A stretch of 64,000 nucleotides of DNA from Lithospermum erythrorhizon (lineage: Eukaryota > Streptophyta > Magnoliopsida > Boraginales > Boraginaceae): contig JADFUC010001683.1 in the NCBI GenBank assembly GCA_019722365.1, positions 744,001 through 808,000 of the forward strand, in the 5' to 3' direction. Below are positions 12,013 through 24,479 of the stretch, one piece after another. Position 1 is the stretch's first letter. Every line of letters starts with the position of its first letter. The notes beneath the pieces were generated by a model. The model was not told the origin of the DNA. It saw nothing but the letters and a program-made list of their open reading frames with translations, and did no database searches. Made by a program: the position numbers and the translations under genes.

Positions 12013-14545
12013 TCAGCATAACGCTATACACTTAATATTAAATATTAATTATAATAATATCCAACACGCCATATAAAAAACGCCATATACTATTAATATT
12101 AAATAAATAATTAATAATAACGCCATAATAACGCCACACACATAATATTAATTAATAATTTATAAAATATAATAATATTAGCTATGTCATAAAAATGTCA
12201 CACAATTAATATTAAATAATTAAATCGATATAATAATAATATCAACGCCTATAATAACGCTACACTTAATATTAAATAATTAATTTATAAAATATAATAA
12301 TATTCAACACGCCTATAAAACGTCACACTATTAATATTAAATAATTAATTTATATAATATAATAATATTCAACACGCCATAAAAACTACACTATTCATAT
12401 TAATAAATAATTAATAATAATATCAATGCCATAATAACGTCACACAATATTAATTAATTAATTTATAAAATATAATAATATTAGCCATGTCATAAAATGT
12501 CACAATAATTAATATTAAATAAATAATTAAATCGATATAATAATAATATCAACGCCATAATACGCCACACACTTAATATTAAATAATTAATTTATAAAAT
12601 ATAATAATATCCAACACGCCGTAAAACGCTACACTATTAATATTAAATAAATAATTAATAATAATATCAACGCCATAATAACGCCACACACTTAATATTA
12701 ATGAATTAATTTATAAAATATAATAATATTAGCCATGCCTTAAAAAATGTCACACACAATTAATATTAAATAAATAATTAAATCGATATAATAATAATAT
12801 CGACAACATAATAACGTCATACACTTAATACAAATATTAATTATAAATATAATAATATCCAACACGCCATAAAACGCCATATTATTAATATTAAAATAAA
12901 TAATTAATAATAATGTCAACGCCATAATAACGCCACACACATATTAATTAATTAATTTATAAAATATAATAATATTAGCTATCTGCTAAAAATGTCAGCT
13001 AATAATTAATATTAAATAAATAATTAAATCGATATAATAATAATATCAACGCCTAATAATGCCACACACTTAATATTAATTAATTAATTTAAAAAATATA
13101 ATATTATTACAAACGCCATAATAACGTCACACCATTAATATTAATTAATTAATTTAAAAAATATAATAATATTCAACACGACATAAAAACGCCACACTAT
13201 TCATATTAAATAAATAATTAATACACACAATGCCATAATAACGCCACACAATTACTATTAATTAATTACTTATAAAATATAATAATATTAGCCATGTCAT
13301 AAAAATGTCACACAATTAATATTAAATAAATAATTAAATCGATATAATAATAATATCAACGCCTATGTTAACAATGCCATTAATTTAATATTAAATAATT
13401 AATTTATAAATATAATAATATCCAACACGCCGTAAAAACGCTTCACACTATTATTAAATAAATAATTAATAATAATATCAACGCCATAATAACGCCACAC
13501 ACTTAATATTAATGAATTAATTTAAATATAATAATATTAGCCATGCCTTAAAAATGTCACAATTATATTAAATAAATAATTAAATCGATATAATAATAAT
13601 ATCGACGCCATAATAACGTCATACACTTAATATTAAATATTTAATTTATAAAATATAATAATATCCAACACGCCTATAAAAACGGCCATACTATTAATAT
13701 TAAATAAATAATTAATAATAATGTCAACGCCATAATAACGCCACACACATAATATTAATTAATTAATTTAAAAAATATAATATTATTAGCTATCTCATAA
13801 AAAATGTCACACAATTAATATTAAATAAATAATTAAATCGATATAATAATATCAACGCCATAATAACGTCACACACTTAATATTAATTAATTAATTTATA
13901 AAATATAATAATATTCCTAACACATAAAACGTCACACTATTAATATTAAATAATTAATTTATATAATATAATAATATTCAACACGCCATAAAACGTCATT
14001 AATTATTCATATTAAATAAATAATTAATAATAATATCAATGCCATAATAACGTCACACAATTAATATTAATTAATTAATTTATAAAATTAATAGTAATGT
14101 CATAATAATGTCACAGTATTAATATCACATAAATAATTAAATCGATATAATAATAATAATATCAACGCCATAATAACGTCACACACTTAATATTAATTAA
14201 TTAATTTATAAAATATAATAATATTCAACTTGCCATAAAAACGCTCACACTATTAATATTTAAATAAATAATTAATAATAATGTCAACGCCATAATAACG
14301 TTACACACATAATATTAATTAATTAATTTATAAAATATAATAATATTAGCTATGTCATAAAAAATGTCACACAATTAATATTAAATAAATAATTAAATTC
14401 AAGATATATTAATAATATCAACGCCATAATAACGCCACACAATTTAATATTAAATAATTATTTTATAAAAATATAATAATATTCAATTTTGCCATAAAAC
14501 GCCACACTATTAATATTAAAATAAATAATTAATATCCTTTGATTA
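12013..14545. repeat. CACTA AT-rich tandem array, part 2 (2.5 kb)
   Basis: Two related 60-70 base subunits alternate. One resembles caacgccataataacgccac followed by an AT block. The other resembles tagccatgtcataaaaatgt followed by an AT block and aatcgatataataataat. Together they make a higher-order unit of about 130 bases, repeated roughly twenty times with variants. The acgcc and tgtca cores match the motifs near both transposon ends. Confidence 0.75.
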
Positions 14546-16529
14546 AATTTTTGTAAATATTTTAAGAGTATGACATGTATAAGACGACATCTTACTAAAC
14601 GTAGCAAAAATGTCAACATTAATTTTTTTAGATAAATATTTAATCACTTTTCGTAATATTATGAAATCTATTTATATGTATGAAACGGTTTGTAAACATG
14701 TCATAGTGGATTCAAATTAACGCTCAAACTTAATAAATATAGGTGTAACCGCATTCATCGAAGCTTATATGCATTAAATTACAATGCATGGTCGGGTAAT
14801 GCGATCGTTTTTTGACATTTTTTCCATTATAAATCGGTAGATATTCTATAATCAGATTACACCATTTCTTCACAATCACAAAATTTCTCCTAAAATGCCT
14901 AAGTGATAACTGAACCCTTTAAGCTTGATAGTTTTATAGAAATGCTTATTACGCAAGTTCCTATTTGTAATATATGTACTTTTTTTTTATATAATTACTT
15001 TAATTTTTGTGTAGTTATTAATATATATTATGTCGCTGATCGAAATCAGAAATACCAAGATTTTACTCGTAAATGGCAGTGTTGTTCTTAACTATTAGAG
15101 CGGAATTTGCAAATCGAAAGCTTAGATGTAATTTTTCACGCGAAGATTCGTACCCAAGATGCCTACTAACGGAAGTTAACACCCTGAAATTATTCTTTTA
15201 CCGACGGCCATTGGAATTTGTGCAAGCAAACAACATGGTAATGGGGAGAGTTCATGGATTTCAAATGTATCATGAATTTCGTGGAAGATCCGATCTACGA
15301 TTATCTCCTTCGGTCTCAATTTGTCTCATTATTGTTAACCTAATACCTTATTGTGAGACTTTTAATGTCAATAAATTATGAGACTTTAAGGTTGAATAAA
15401 ATTATGGTGTATTTTTTTTGCTTTCATTTTAATTATATGTTAATGAAAATGAAAGGTTCTATCTGACATATACGCGAACGACCGATATTAATTTACTATA
15501 ATACTTAACGCCACATAACCGCCACACATTAGAAGAAACATTAATTTAATTCTTAAATATCGATATAAAATTGTTTGATTAAAAGCAATTTGAAATTAAT
15601 ATCATAATTGATATTGCTAATTAAAATTGTAATCACAAACATGCCACATTAGAAAATTAATTTAATTTAAATATTTAATAAACGCTACGTAATCATTTAC
15701 ATTAGAAAATTATATCATAATTATATAATTAATATCATAATTGATATAAAATTGTTGATTAAAATGAGACAAATAATTTAATTAATTTATAAAATAATTT
15801 AAATAAGTTTATTATGACAATCTTAAATGTCATACAAATGTCATTATCTATTTTAGGAAAAGTAATTTAAATTAAAAATTTAGTTAATATTGATATGAGG
15901 CATTAAGTTAAATAAAAGTTAATTTGAAATATATGAGTAAATAATTATTAAAACGCCATACTAACATCACAAACTATTAAATTATTTTCCTAAATAATTT
16001 AAATTTTTATTCAAGTAAAATCTAACGTCTCATTAATGCCACATTCCAAGAAAATGATAAATTAGTTAATATTAATAAGGATAAATTATAAAAAATTATG
16101 TTATTAGTGTTGTTAATTATACATAACGCCACAATTACGTTGCATAAAAGAATTAGATTTCACCTTATCGTAATTTGTAAGATAATATGTAAACGTCAGC
16201 AATTATGTCATACGGTTATTAAACCGTGACGCTTCAGCCGACGTCATTTATCTTTAGCAGCATCGGTGTGGATCGCTTTAGTGGCATTTACCCGCAAAAA
16301 CTCGCGGACGCTTTTATGGCGGATAGAATTATTATGCCACATAACGCTATAGTATTTTTGCTGGGAAATCTATTACGCCACACAAATGTCACTATATCAC
16401 AAGACTTTTTACCCGAAATTTTGTGGTTTTATTATTCGAGGTAGATACTGCTATGTTAATGTCACACAAGCTTCGACATTTGTGTGACGGTTTATAATTA
16501 TGTCACATTTGCTCATTTTTCTAGTAGTG
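14546..16529. other. Right part of the CACTA element
   Basis: Single-copy AT-rich DNA followed, from about 15480, by spaced acgccac/atgtcata motifs up to the right terminus. Open frames such as 15073-15381 have no recognised domain and are not called. Confidence 0.45.
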
Positions 16530-17243
16530 TGCTAATAATGAATTCAAAGTGTAGTTGCACGAGATCAAGTCAAGTAAGCACTTCGCTAGACACATAGCCA
16601 AATCAAGCCTAAATCCTACCTTAATTCAAGTCTAAAGACCAAGATCAAGTCTACACAAATATAATGGTATACGCTAACACTTCTACTCTGACCATATCCA
16701 AGTTTCGCCACCAAAGGCAAAGACTGCTCTCTATCCAACGTGGCATCACATCATCCGTACTTCTATCCAGCCTCACCTCCAAATCGAGGCACAATCCAAA
16801 TACGCCTGTGATCAGACAAATGGGGCCCAAGACAAATTCAAGCCCAAACGGTGATCATACAACGGTATCCGCATTAATAAATCAAGTCCAAATTTCATAA
16901 TAGGCGACTAAACCAAGACTCAAATCCAAATCAAGTCCAAGATCACATCAAATCCAAATCAAGTCCAAGATCACACATCAAATCCAAAGTTCCCCAACAT
17001 CTCAAAGTTATATATTGTACCCGTGATAGACTGAGCAGTCGAACCCCAATCTATTTGATAAATTATTTTTGCATCTAGATAGGGATTGATAGCGAACTCA
17101 ATCAACGATTTGATAAATTGCTTTTGTACCTAAACATTGATACAATAACCCAATCGGACATCTGATAAATCATTAGATTCAGATAAATTTCAAAAAAGTT
17201 TTATTGCATTATTACATTTATAAATAATAAAATCTTTCTAACA
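16530..17243 (+). mobile_element. 3' LTR, right part
   Basis: Continuation of the LTR split by the CACTA element. It matches 2670-3200: the acgagatcaagt phrase, cttctatccagcctcacctc, the aatcaagtccaagatcac tracts, and the end ataataaaatctttctaaca at 17243. The ATTAC at 17244-17248 resembles the ATTAC at 1537-1541 left of the element, but that copy is not adjacent to a clear LTR start, so it is not claimed as the target duplication. Confidence 0.7.
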
Positions 17244-18390
17244 ATTACACATATCAGCATGTGTTATTATCAATTTATCATATTAATGCAATGTAACAAA
17301 CAATTCCACGTCAGAAATAATTGATTGGTTAACAAGAGTATGTTGAGTCTTCTATTTGTATCGATTTGAGACAACTTTATATTTCTAGTATGGTAGTACC
17401 ACCGGGCTAATTCGATTGAGTCTAAATTGTTCTATTAGTATCCAAATTCCTAACATTAGCTAATGTTATTTTTAATTATATTATTTCACTTGATCATCCT
17501 TACTGAATTAATATGTATTCCGGGAATTTGAACATGTTGTAATTAACTTCATTCACCTTAACTAGCTAAAACATTTCTGCCTCGGACTGGACCTTCATCT
17601 CTTATTCTAAACTTTTTGTAATTAATTGATAGATGTCAATTAAATATTTGGACATCCAATCATTTGACATAATATTTGGATACTAATAAAAGATTAAAAC
17701 GAATCATCACCCAAATTGGATAAATTGGATGTATTTGATCAAGGCCTATCATGACTTTTTAGTTTTTATTGTATGAAACTAGTATGAGTGTCCGCAACCA
17801 TCTAACGATTTATATTCTATTTAATAAATTTGGTCAAGTAATGATCAAAAAGGTAAATAATGAAAAGTTAAACGAAAAAGAAGACGAATTATTAATTTAA
17901 CACCCTATTCCCGAGTCGACGGGCAAAAATATTATCTTAGAGTGCTGAATTGCAAATATATATAGATATGAAAGGAACAAAGAAAGCACATACGCATACG
18001 ACCGCCAGTAGAATAATAAAAAATGAACGAAAAGAACACGAATTATTAATTTAGCACTTCATTCCGAGTCTACGCTAAAAATATTATTTTAGAAAGTTTA
18101 TTAAATAATCGAAGCACTTATCGAAGCTTCTACTGTAATTAATAATCAAAAAACAGTAAAAAAAAAGGAAAAAAATTAAAATTATTCATGCGCCTCAAAA
18201 TCCCATGACCATTTGTGTGTCGAGCAAGTGCCTTTAATAGACTAGCTTAATGTGAACTAAATCACCCCCCTATTGGATGAAATCCTGACAAGTGACATGT
18301 CATTCTCAAATACCTCGAGAATTAGAACATCATCATTGTCCCTAAACAATTAGGCTTCCAAATTTTCAGACAAAGTAATTTAGAAAAAAA
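17244..18390. other. Intergenic region upstream of OS9
   Basis: AT-rich DNA with no coding region. It contains a pair of about 85-base direct repeats (17854-17943 and 18011-18094) and should include the OS9 promoter. No distinctive regulatory site was identified. Confidence 0.5.
17854..18094. repeat. Diverged ~85-bp direct repeat pair
   Basis: Both copies contain cgaattattaattta, then cattccgagtc or its variant, then aaaaatattat. The copies are offset by about 157 bases and share most positions. Confidence 0.7.
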
Positions 18391-21300
18391 ATGAAACTCA
18401 AATTATTATTCTTGTTAGCTTTATCAATTAATATTGTTGTTGAATTTGTCCACTCAGATCAAATTCTTCCAACTCACACAGGTAATTTCTTCACTATTAG
18501 TTCTAATTAATTTCACTAATAATTAACTTTTGTGTTGTTTTTATAAAAAATTGAGTCTTTATGTTGTTTTAATAAAATAAAAAATTGAATCTTTTTGTTG
18601 TTTTAATGAGAAAAATTGAGTCTTTAAGCTAATGGATGGAGATATATGTTAGGATTTAGAAACAATGGTTGAGGCATTAAAGAGGTGGTTTGTTATATTA
18701 TGTTGAAGAGATGAATTTTTTGATGGTCCAACTCTTTTTGTTTGTATCAGGTGGGACATTTAGTAGGAGCTCCAAAGAGCCCAAATACAGAATTGAATTC
18801 CACACTGAAGAATCTCCCTTTCGTCCTGTAAGTGGACCGTCCAACGGATTTCTTGAGCCTTCGAGTTTATTTAGGATCTCAAACAACTCGCGTTATGAGT
18901 CTAGCTTATTCATTTGTTACTAGAAACTTTATTTGAATGCTCGCGATTTTACTTTATTTGTTACCATGAATTATTTTCCTTGTTAACAATAATTGTAGAC
19001 AGACTACGTTACTTGCTCGTTGTCATGTTCCTTGCATTTGGCACTCAGAAAATTGATCAGCCAAAGGAAACAGAACCTCCAAACAAGCAAGTTACTGGGG
19101 TCGGGGTAGGCGTTGGCTAGGGATCTGCTATTGGAAATTGTACAATGTATGTAGACTTCTATAGTAAATATCTTATGGGGTTAGAATATGTGAAGCAAAT
19201 AGAAGTGTATGGTTATTTTTTTTTCACGAGGTAGAGGTAAACCCCAAATTGTGTTGATCCTCACCAGTGCTTCCTGTCTCAGTTTCTTACTCACTGACCT
19301 TGACTTGGGAAAATATTAAGTATTGATGAGTAGCTCTGGAAAAAGTTACTTTGGAGATCTCAATTTCATGCATATAGCTGTAGGATCTTGTTCATGTTTG
19401 CTAATATATGCTGTGTGGGACCTTTTTGGTTATATAGTTCACTGTTGCATTTTTGTTTGCCTCTGCATATTTTAGATTATCGATAAGATTGACTTTATTA
19501 TGACATAAATACACATGCCACAATGCCTCTATAGAAGCTTCCGCCTAAACGGGGTAAGGGAAATTGGATTGTACACAGCCTTACCCCTGTGATAAGAGAG
19601 CTGTTTTTGAAGCTGTACGATGTCAATCTCGAAACAGTTTTTCAGCTTTTAAATTGTTGGAGCACCCAAATAGTGGAATTGACTTCATTCTTTTTTTGCT
19701 TCTATCTGAGCAAGTGCTTATATGTCTGGTGAGTTTTTGTTCTGTAGGAAGATGACCAAGAGTCCATGGTTATGAACAACAAAAATGGAGAGAAGCATCT
19801 TTGCTTTTTTCCAAAGTTGGAGAAGTCACAGAGTGGAAGATCAGTCAATCAGCAGAACACTAGCAGTTTGATTATTGAGTCTGAGCAACGTTTAAAGTTG
19901 AAGACCCCCGATGAGCTGCTTGAAGTACTGAAGGATAGATGTTTTATCAGGGTAAGGGTCTATCACACACAATAATTTGTTAATCCCATTCCCTAACATA
20001 CAGAAAAGAAGTCATATTTGGTTAAGTGGATATCCCCAACTTTCCATTTCTAAAACAAGTGGAAATCGAAGAGGAAATCTGGACTACCTTTGAGATTTAT
20101 AGTAGTACTGACATTATTTAGAGTTGAGCTCGTTGTACTAATAAGAAACACTTTATGCAGCAAGAGGGATGGTGGTCTTATGAATTTTGTTATCAGAAGA
20201 AGATGCGACAGATTCATTTGGAAGATGAAAAGGTAATCCTCCTCTGTGCTCTGGACATTTCCTTGCATTTTTTTATGAGATTGATCTGTTTGATTATTGT
20301 TTTTCATGCTTCTCTAGTTCTACTTTACTGTTCTTGGATGATATTACATATTTGATTATGCGCAGATATATGTATACTTGTAATTTATTTTTATTATGAA
20401 TAAGGACTTGTATAGCTTCTCCATTTGGACTTTGAAATATAAGCACTATCTTATGCTGCAGGTTGTTCAAGAATTTATCTTAGGCGAGTATGACGCGAAG
20501 GTTACAGCAGCTTACAATGAGAACCTTTCTGACATTTCAACCCTAAAAGATCCTCGCTCCAAAGATGCATCTCAAAGGTATGAACTCAAGCTAGATAACA
20601 ATGAAAGCTCATACAGATTGATAGTTCTGGCTTTTACATATTTGAACAGGCTCATGAGCAGATATAATTTTCATCATAATTATTGTTACATTTCCATCCC
20701 TGACAAAAAAAAAATTTAATCTTGTTCTGTGCAGGTACCATGCTCATCAATATACAAATGGAACCATCTGCGATCTAAGTGGTCAGCCTCGGGAAACAGA
20801 GGTTCTATGACTCTCGTATTTCCCTACCCTATTTGGCTCTTTTTGTTTCTTCATTTATTCGATTTTGTAACATGTCCCTTGTCTCTGTTTTAGGTTCGGT
20901 TTGTTTGCTCTGAGCCCCGAGCCATGATAAGTTCAATCAGTGAGTTATCGACTTGCAAATATGCAGTCACAATACAATGCCCAACACTCTGCAAGCATCC
21001 GTAAGTCTCTCGCCCTCTGCTTTTGCTAGGGGTAATTGCATAGCAATCTCTGTCAAGCAGAAAAGCTTCTAAAAAGTATATTTTGGTATATAGTAATATG
21101 ACTTTTAATAAAGGGAATAATATAGTATTGTTTTGGATGCATGCCAAAAGTAGTTGAATTGCCATAAATGTTTCAGGTCCTAGTGAAAGACCTTTTTCGG
21201 TTATTATGTGGCAAATTGGTGTTTATATTTCTCTATTGGTGTTTATAAGTAACTATCACAACTCACAATCCAAGTTCAGCTCTTATCATGCTTCGTTTTC

Positions 21301-21631
21301 AAGCGACTAGTTGTTCTTTAAGTGTTTGTTAATAAAAGTAGGTTAGAGTTCTCTGAAGGGCATGCATTTGCGTATTCCCTTTGATTCTTAGCTTGTGTAT
21401 CACTTAAGACCTAGGTGATGCATCCCATACATACATCACTGAAATGGTCCATCTCTTTGCAGTCTATTTCAAGAGGAGAGGCCAGTGTGGCACACGATCA
21501 ACTGTAACGTTCTTCCAGAAGATCACAAAGAACCAAAAACAGAGGAAATGAACGACCGGGATGAAAAGATTTCTATGGTCACTGACCCCGAGTACCCTCC
21601 TGCATTTGGCGCAGAAGATCAGGCTACCTAA
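18391..21631 (+). CDS. OS9: Protein OS-9 homolog, ER-associated degradation lectin
   Basis: Eight exons: 18391-18481, 18751-18827, 19748-19951, 20161-20232, 20462-20577, 20735-20801, 20894-21000, 21463-21631. Joined they give 300 residues (the Arabidopsis protein is of similar length). A signal peptide is followed by [18 protein letters not shown] and the plant OS-9 core [19 protein letters not shown]. The MRH lectin domain has the [10 protein letters not shown] double tryptophan (W128-W129) and sugar-binding residues Q141, R206, E226 and Y232 by alignment with human OS-9 from memory. Conserved cysteines are present in [15 protein letters not shown]-9 binds trimmed mannose glycans on misfolded glycoproteins in the ER lumen and passes them to the HRD1-SEL1L ubiquitin ligase. 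All introns are GT/AG. Intron 2 carries a SINE fragment. No defect is seen. Confidence 0.93.
19525..19595 (-). mobile_element. SINE-like fragment in OS9 intron 2
   Basis: agcttccgcctaaacggggt followed by cagccttacccctgtgataa matches the Au-type motif at 135-225. It sits about 150 bases upstream of OS9 exon 3 without touching the splice site. Confidence 0.5.
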
Positions 21632-23052
21632 ACGTCATTATAAGAATGAATTCACAATAGAGCGGCAAAACTTGAGCAAAATTATCAGTTGTGAGTTCTT
21701 AGCTGGTTCGTCACTGAAATTTTTGTGCACACTCCTCTCTTGGTTAGATAGATAGACTTGACTAAATTTTTATGCATAATTGTAATTCTGGTCTCGGGAT
21801 AGATGATTTTCTTCATGTAAAGAATGTAACTATAGTTGGACACAAAAAGGAAAATATGATTCTGAAATCTCAGTTTGAGATGAGAGTAGTCGATAGAAGC
21901 AAATCTTGGCAATTTTCTGCTTAATTTATCCTTACATTGTCCTTCTTCTTGCTGCCTCTTTTGCTGCAATTGATTAGATAAAGCCTTGTTGGGCGTTGAT
22001 CATGGTTTGAAATTGTTGTTAATAATGAGTACTTATAAATCTTGAACATTACCCTCTCTACATGCATCACAATTAATGGATGATTTTATGTTTTCAAGAA
22101 ATACTACTTTTGAAGTACTCATTCAATAACTTAATTTTGACTTTATATCAAAATATTTTTCATTTGATACTCTGCTAAAACAAGTGGCAGTTTTATAGCA
22201 GATTTGCCCTATTTCAGCTAGTTTGGTGCAATCTTGAAAGATACAAAAGGGTTGGTGTAAAATCACCCATATTTGCAGACATTCATTAGCATTCATTTAT
22301 ATCCTCATGTCGCAGTTGAACTATAGTTTTCCAGACCTTAATGCTCATGACATGGAAACATGTGTTTTGGTCATTCTTAACCAACTCATAAATGACAATT
22401 GGTAAACTCTTCAATGGTATCATAATATCTATCAAAATTCAGAATAAAGGAAGCAAACCAGCATTCCTATATTTCTAGGCTTGCACTTTCTCTTTCTGTA
22501 TTTAGTTCCTATCTACTCCCTTAGTGGGCAGCTTTTGATCTCGAACAATCAACAATAATTCATCTATATAATTTTGAGTTATATCAAAATATTCATTGCA
22601 TAGCGGAAACTTGTATGTTAACTTACAAACATTTAAAAAAATGTATTTTTATAAAAATATTTTGAAGCAAGATTGAGCTTATTAAGTGATTAATTGTTCT
22701 TTCAGATAATTTGAGATGGGGGTTGCATTAGTCTTACTCTTATAATCACATTTACTCATCAGCATTGTTTGGATCACGCAATATCACATTTCTGACCATT
22801 AATGCTTTCAGTTCTAGTTGAAATCCTCGCATTCTATTATAAAGAATTCACACCAAGAATTAACATCAAAATTAAATCTCCCCCACCCCCAGGAAAAAGA
22901 AAACATCCCTTCCAAGTGTTTATATAAGCACCCACCACTTTGTTGTATAGTATTGCTAGATACATCATTTTGTATGTCTTTGTACTTCACATCATTGCAA
23001 CTAACAAAATATGAAAGAGAAATGTCAAAAATGGAATAACCAAATAGTAGAA
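21632..23052. other. Intergenic region between OS9 and the SAM gene
   Basis: AT-rich. It should hold the OS9 3' UTR and the promoter and 5' UTR of the SAM-domain gene. A ttatataagc phrase at about 22920, some 130 bases before the SAM start, is a possible TATA box. No other gene is seen. Confidence 0.45.
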
Positions 23053-23778
23053 ATGGACTGGTATTCTTGGTTATTTAAAACCAACCTTGACCCTATACTT
23101 GTTTATGAATATGGTCTGGTTTTTACCAGTAATGAGCTTCAAGGAGAGGATTTATGCTACTTGGACCATGAGGTTCTGCAGAGTATGGGAATCTCGGTGG
23201 CTAAACACCGGCTGGAGATACTCAAGCTTGCTAAGAGAGAAGCCGTGGCAAAGCCTAAAGGGCTTAAGAGGCTTGTGTCAGCTATTAACAGAACCAAGAA
23301 GAAGCTGTTTGCCAAGAAGATGTTTGTCGAGAAGAAACAACTAAGTTCAATGCCTATCTCTGAGCTGACCCCTCCTCGACCACAACCAGGTTGGGGGCTA
23401 CAGCAGCTTGATGACCCGAAGGAGAAAGGTCATGAAAAGAGGTTATTGACTCGTAAAGGAATGATGAAATCAGGGCCTCTAGATAGTCGAGTACAAGAGA
23501 ACGTGATGGTATCTACCAGGAATCTGAGCTTATCAGGTCCCCTGGATAGGAAGATGCATGAAAAATTGATGAACAAGAATGGGAGTCCGAGGAGGACAAC
23601 CACATTAGATGGAAGAGGAAAGGAAAGGTATCCTGCTGCCTGCAAGATCCCAGTTGATACTGAGCCTTTAGAAGTCAGCCCAAGAATCAACTTCTACAGT
23701 AAGGACAAGATGTGTGGGGGGTTGGAAGAGATTCATTCACTATGGTCTTTTATGTTTCAAGATATGAAACCTACTTAA
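23053..23778 (+). CDS. SAM-domain protein, plant-specific, function unknown
   Basis: A single-exon gene of 241 residues. The N-terminus MDWYSWLFKTNLDPILVYEY through about residue 65 (KHRLEILKLAKRE) is a sterile alpha motif fold, typically a protein-protein interaction or oligomerisation module. Short basic stretches follow (RTKKKLFAKK) and then a Pro/Ser/Lys-rich, probably disordered tail. It resembles the small family of Arabidopsis SAM proteins beginning MDW-SWLS. An in-frame ATG at 23011 would add 14 residues; 23053 is preferred because the family starts with MDW. No signal peptide or membrane segment. The partner is unknown. Confidence 0.8.
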   Translation: MDWYSWLFKTNLDPILVYEYGLVFTSNELQGEDLCYLDHEVLQSMGISVAKHRLEILKLAKREAVAKPKGLKRLVSAINRTKKKLFAKKMFVEKKQLSSMPISELTPPRPQPGWGLQQLDDPKEKGHEKRLLTRKGMMKSGPLDSRVQENVMVSTRNLSLSGPLDRKMHEKLMNKNGSPRRTTTLDGRGKERYPAACKIPVDTEPLEVSPRINFYSKDKMCGGLEEIHSLWSFMFQDMKPT

Positions 23779-23881
23779 GAAGCAAGCTAACCCTCCCCCT
23801 CCTCCTCCTCTCCCTTTTCTTTTCCTTGGCATTAATCATATTTGTAGCATTTCAATTCTCATGAGAGACTCAACATGCTTC

Positions 23882-23965
23882 TAAAAAGACTCCTGCCTGA
23901 ACAGGATGTGTGTGTGTATGGAGGGGGAGCGGAACTCAACCTTACCCCTATGATAACAGCCTAAC
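23882..23965 (-). mobile_element. SINE-like fragment downstream of the SAM gene
   Basis: gactcctgcctgaacaggat, a tg-rich stretch, then caaccttacccctatgataa. Same pattern as the fragments at 135-225 and 19525-19595, more diverged. Confidence 0.45.
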
Positions 23966-24479
23966 AGGGAACTTGTTTCTGAGAATAAAGTAATGAAATG
24001 TTTTTTGAAGGCCACCTCACTCTTCTACAGTGTTTATGTAATAGAACTTTGCAGTATCTGCTTTTGTATGGTGAATTAGTGTTAAGTGAAAGAGTTGAGA
24101 ACTCGGATTGCTTGTTAGTACATCTACTTGCACTTTACTTCCACCACACCAAATGCATTGTAGCGGGTCACATATTATTGAAAATTCAGGGATGCCAAGT
24201 AACATGTTTACCACCGATCTTGATCTAAACTACTAAACAACATATTACATCGATTTATCCAGGACGGTAGTTTGAAAACAAGGGATCAGCATTACATACT
24301 AGAAAAACATGATTGCTACGTATAGAATTATGCAGACATATTAGCTGCAATCTACAAAAAGATACATACCTCTGATGAAATCTGAAGCGAATTAGAGGCT
24401 GTCAATTGTCATACTGATTAGCTTACAAAATTATAACAAGCCAAAAAGGTGAAGATGCCCATCATGTTTTTATAATCCT

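Larger units (their letters stand above)
7729..16529. mobile_element. CACTA (En/Spm) DNA transposon, 8.8 kb, nested in an LTR
   Basis: The left end begins CACTACTACGTATTTTTGCC. The right end finishes ATTTTTCTAGTAGTG, whose complement begins CACTACTAGAAAAAT. Ends beginning CACTA with inverted similarity define the superfamily. Inside both ends are many short acgcc/acgtca/tgtcata-type motifs, as expected for subterminal transposase-binding repeats. The expected 3-base target duplication is not clear: taa precedes the left end, and tgc follows the right end, with ctaa two bases further. No intact transposase is visible; only a possible C-terminal exon at about 9956-10170 (minus) is readable. The element appears non-autonomous or decayed. 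Confidence 0.75.

Noticed and set aside
12740..12940. Minus-strand open frame across the AT-rich array
   Set aside because: Produced by the tandem repeat itself; low-complexity translation.
7729..14545. CRISPR-like array from the regularly spaced repeats
   Set aside because: A plant nuclear transposon context. Spacers are repeats themselves and there are no cas genes.
15073..15381. 102-codon open frame in the CACTA element
   Set aside because: No similarity to transposase motifs that I can see. AT-rich and unsupported by splice context.
1537..17248. ATTAC at both sides of the gypsy element as target duplication
   Set aside because: The left copy is not adjacent to a TG-starting LTR. The match is only five AT-rich bases.
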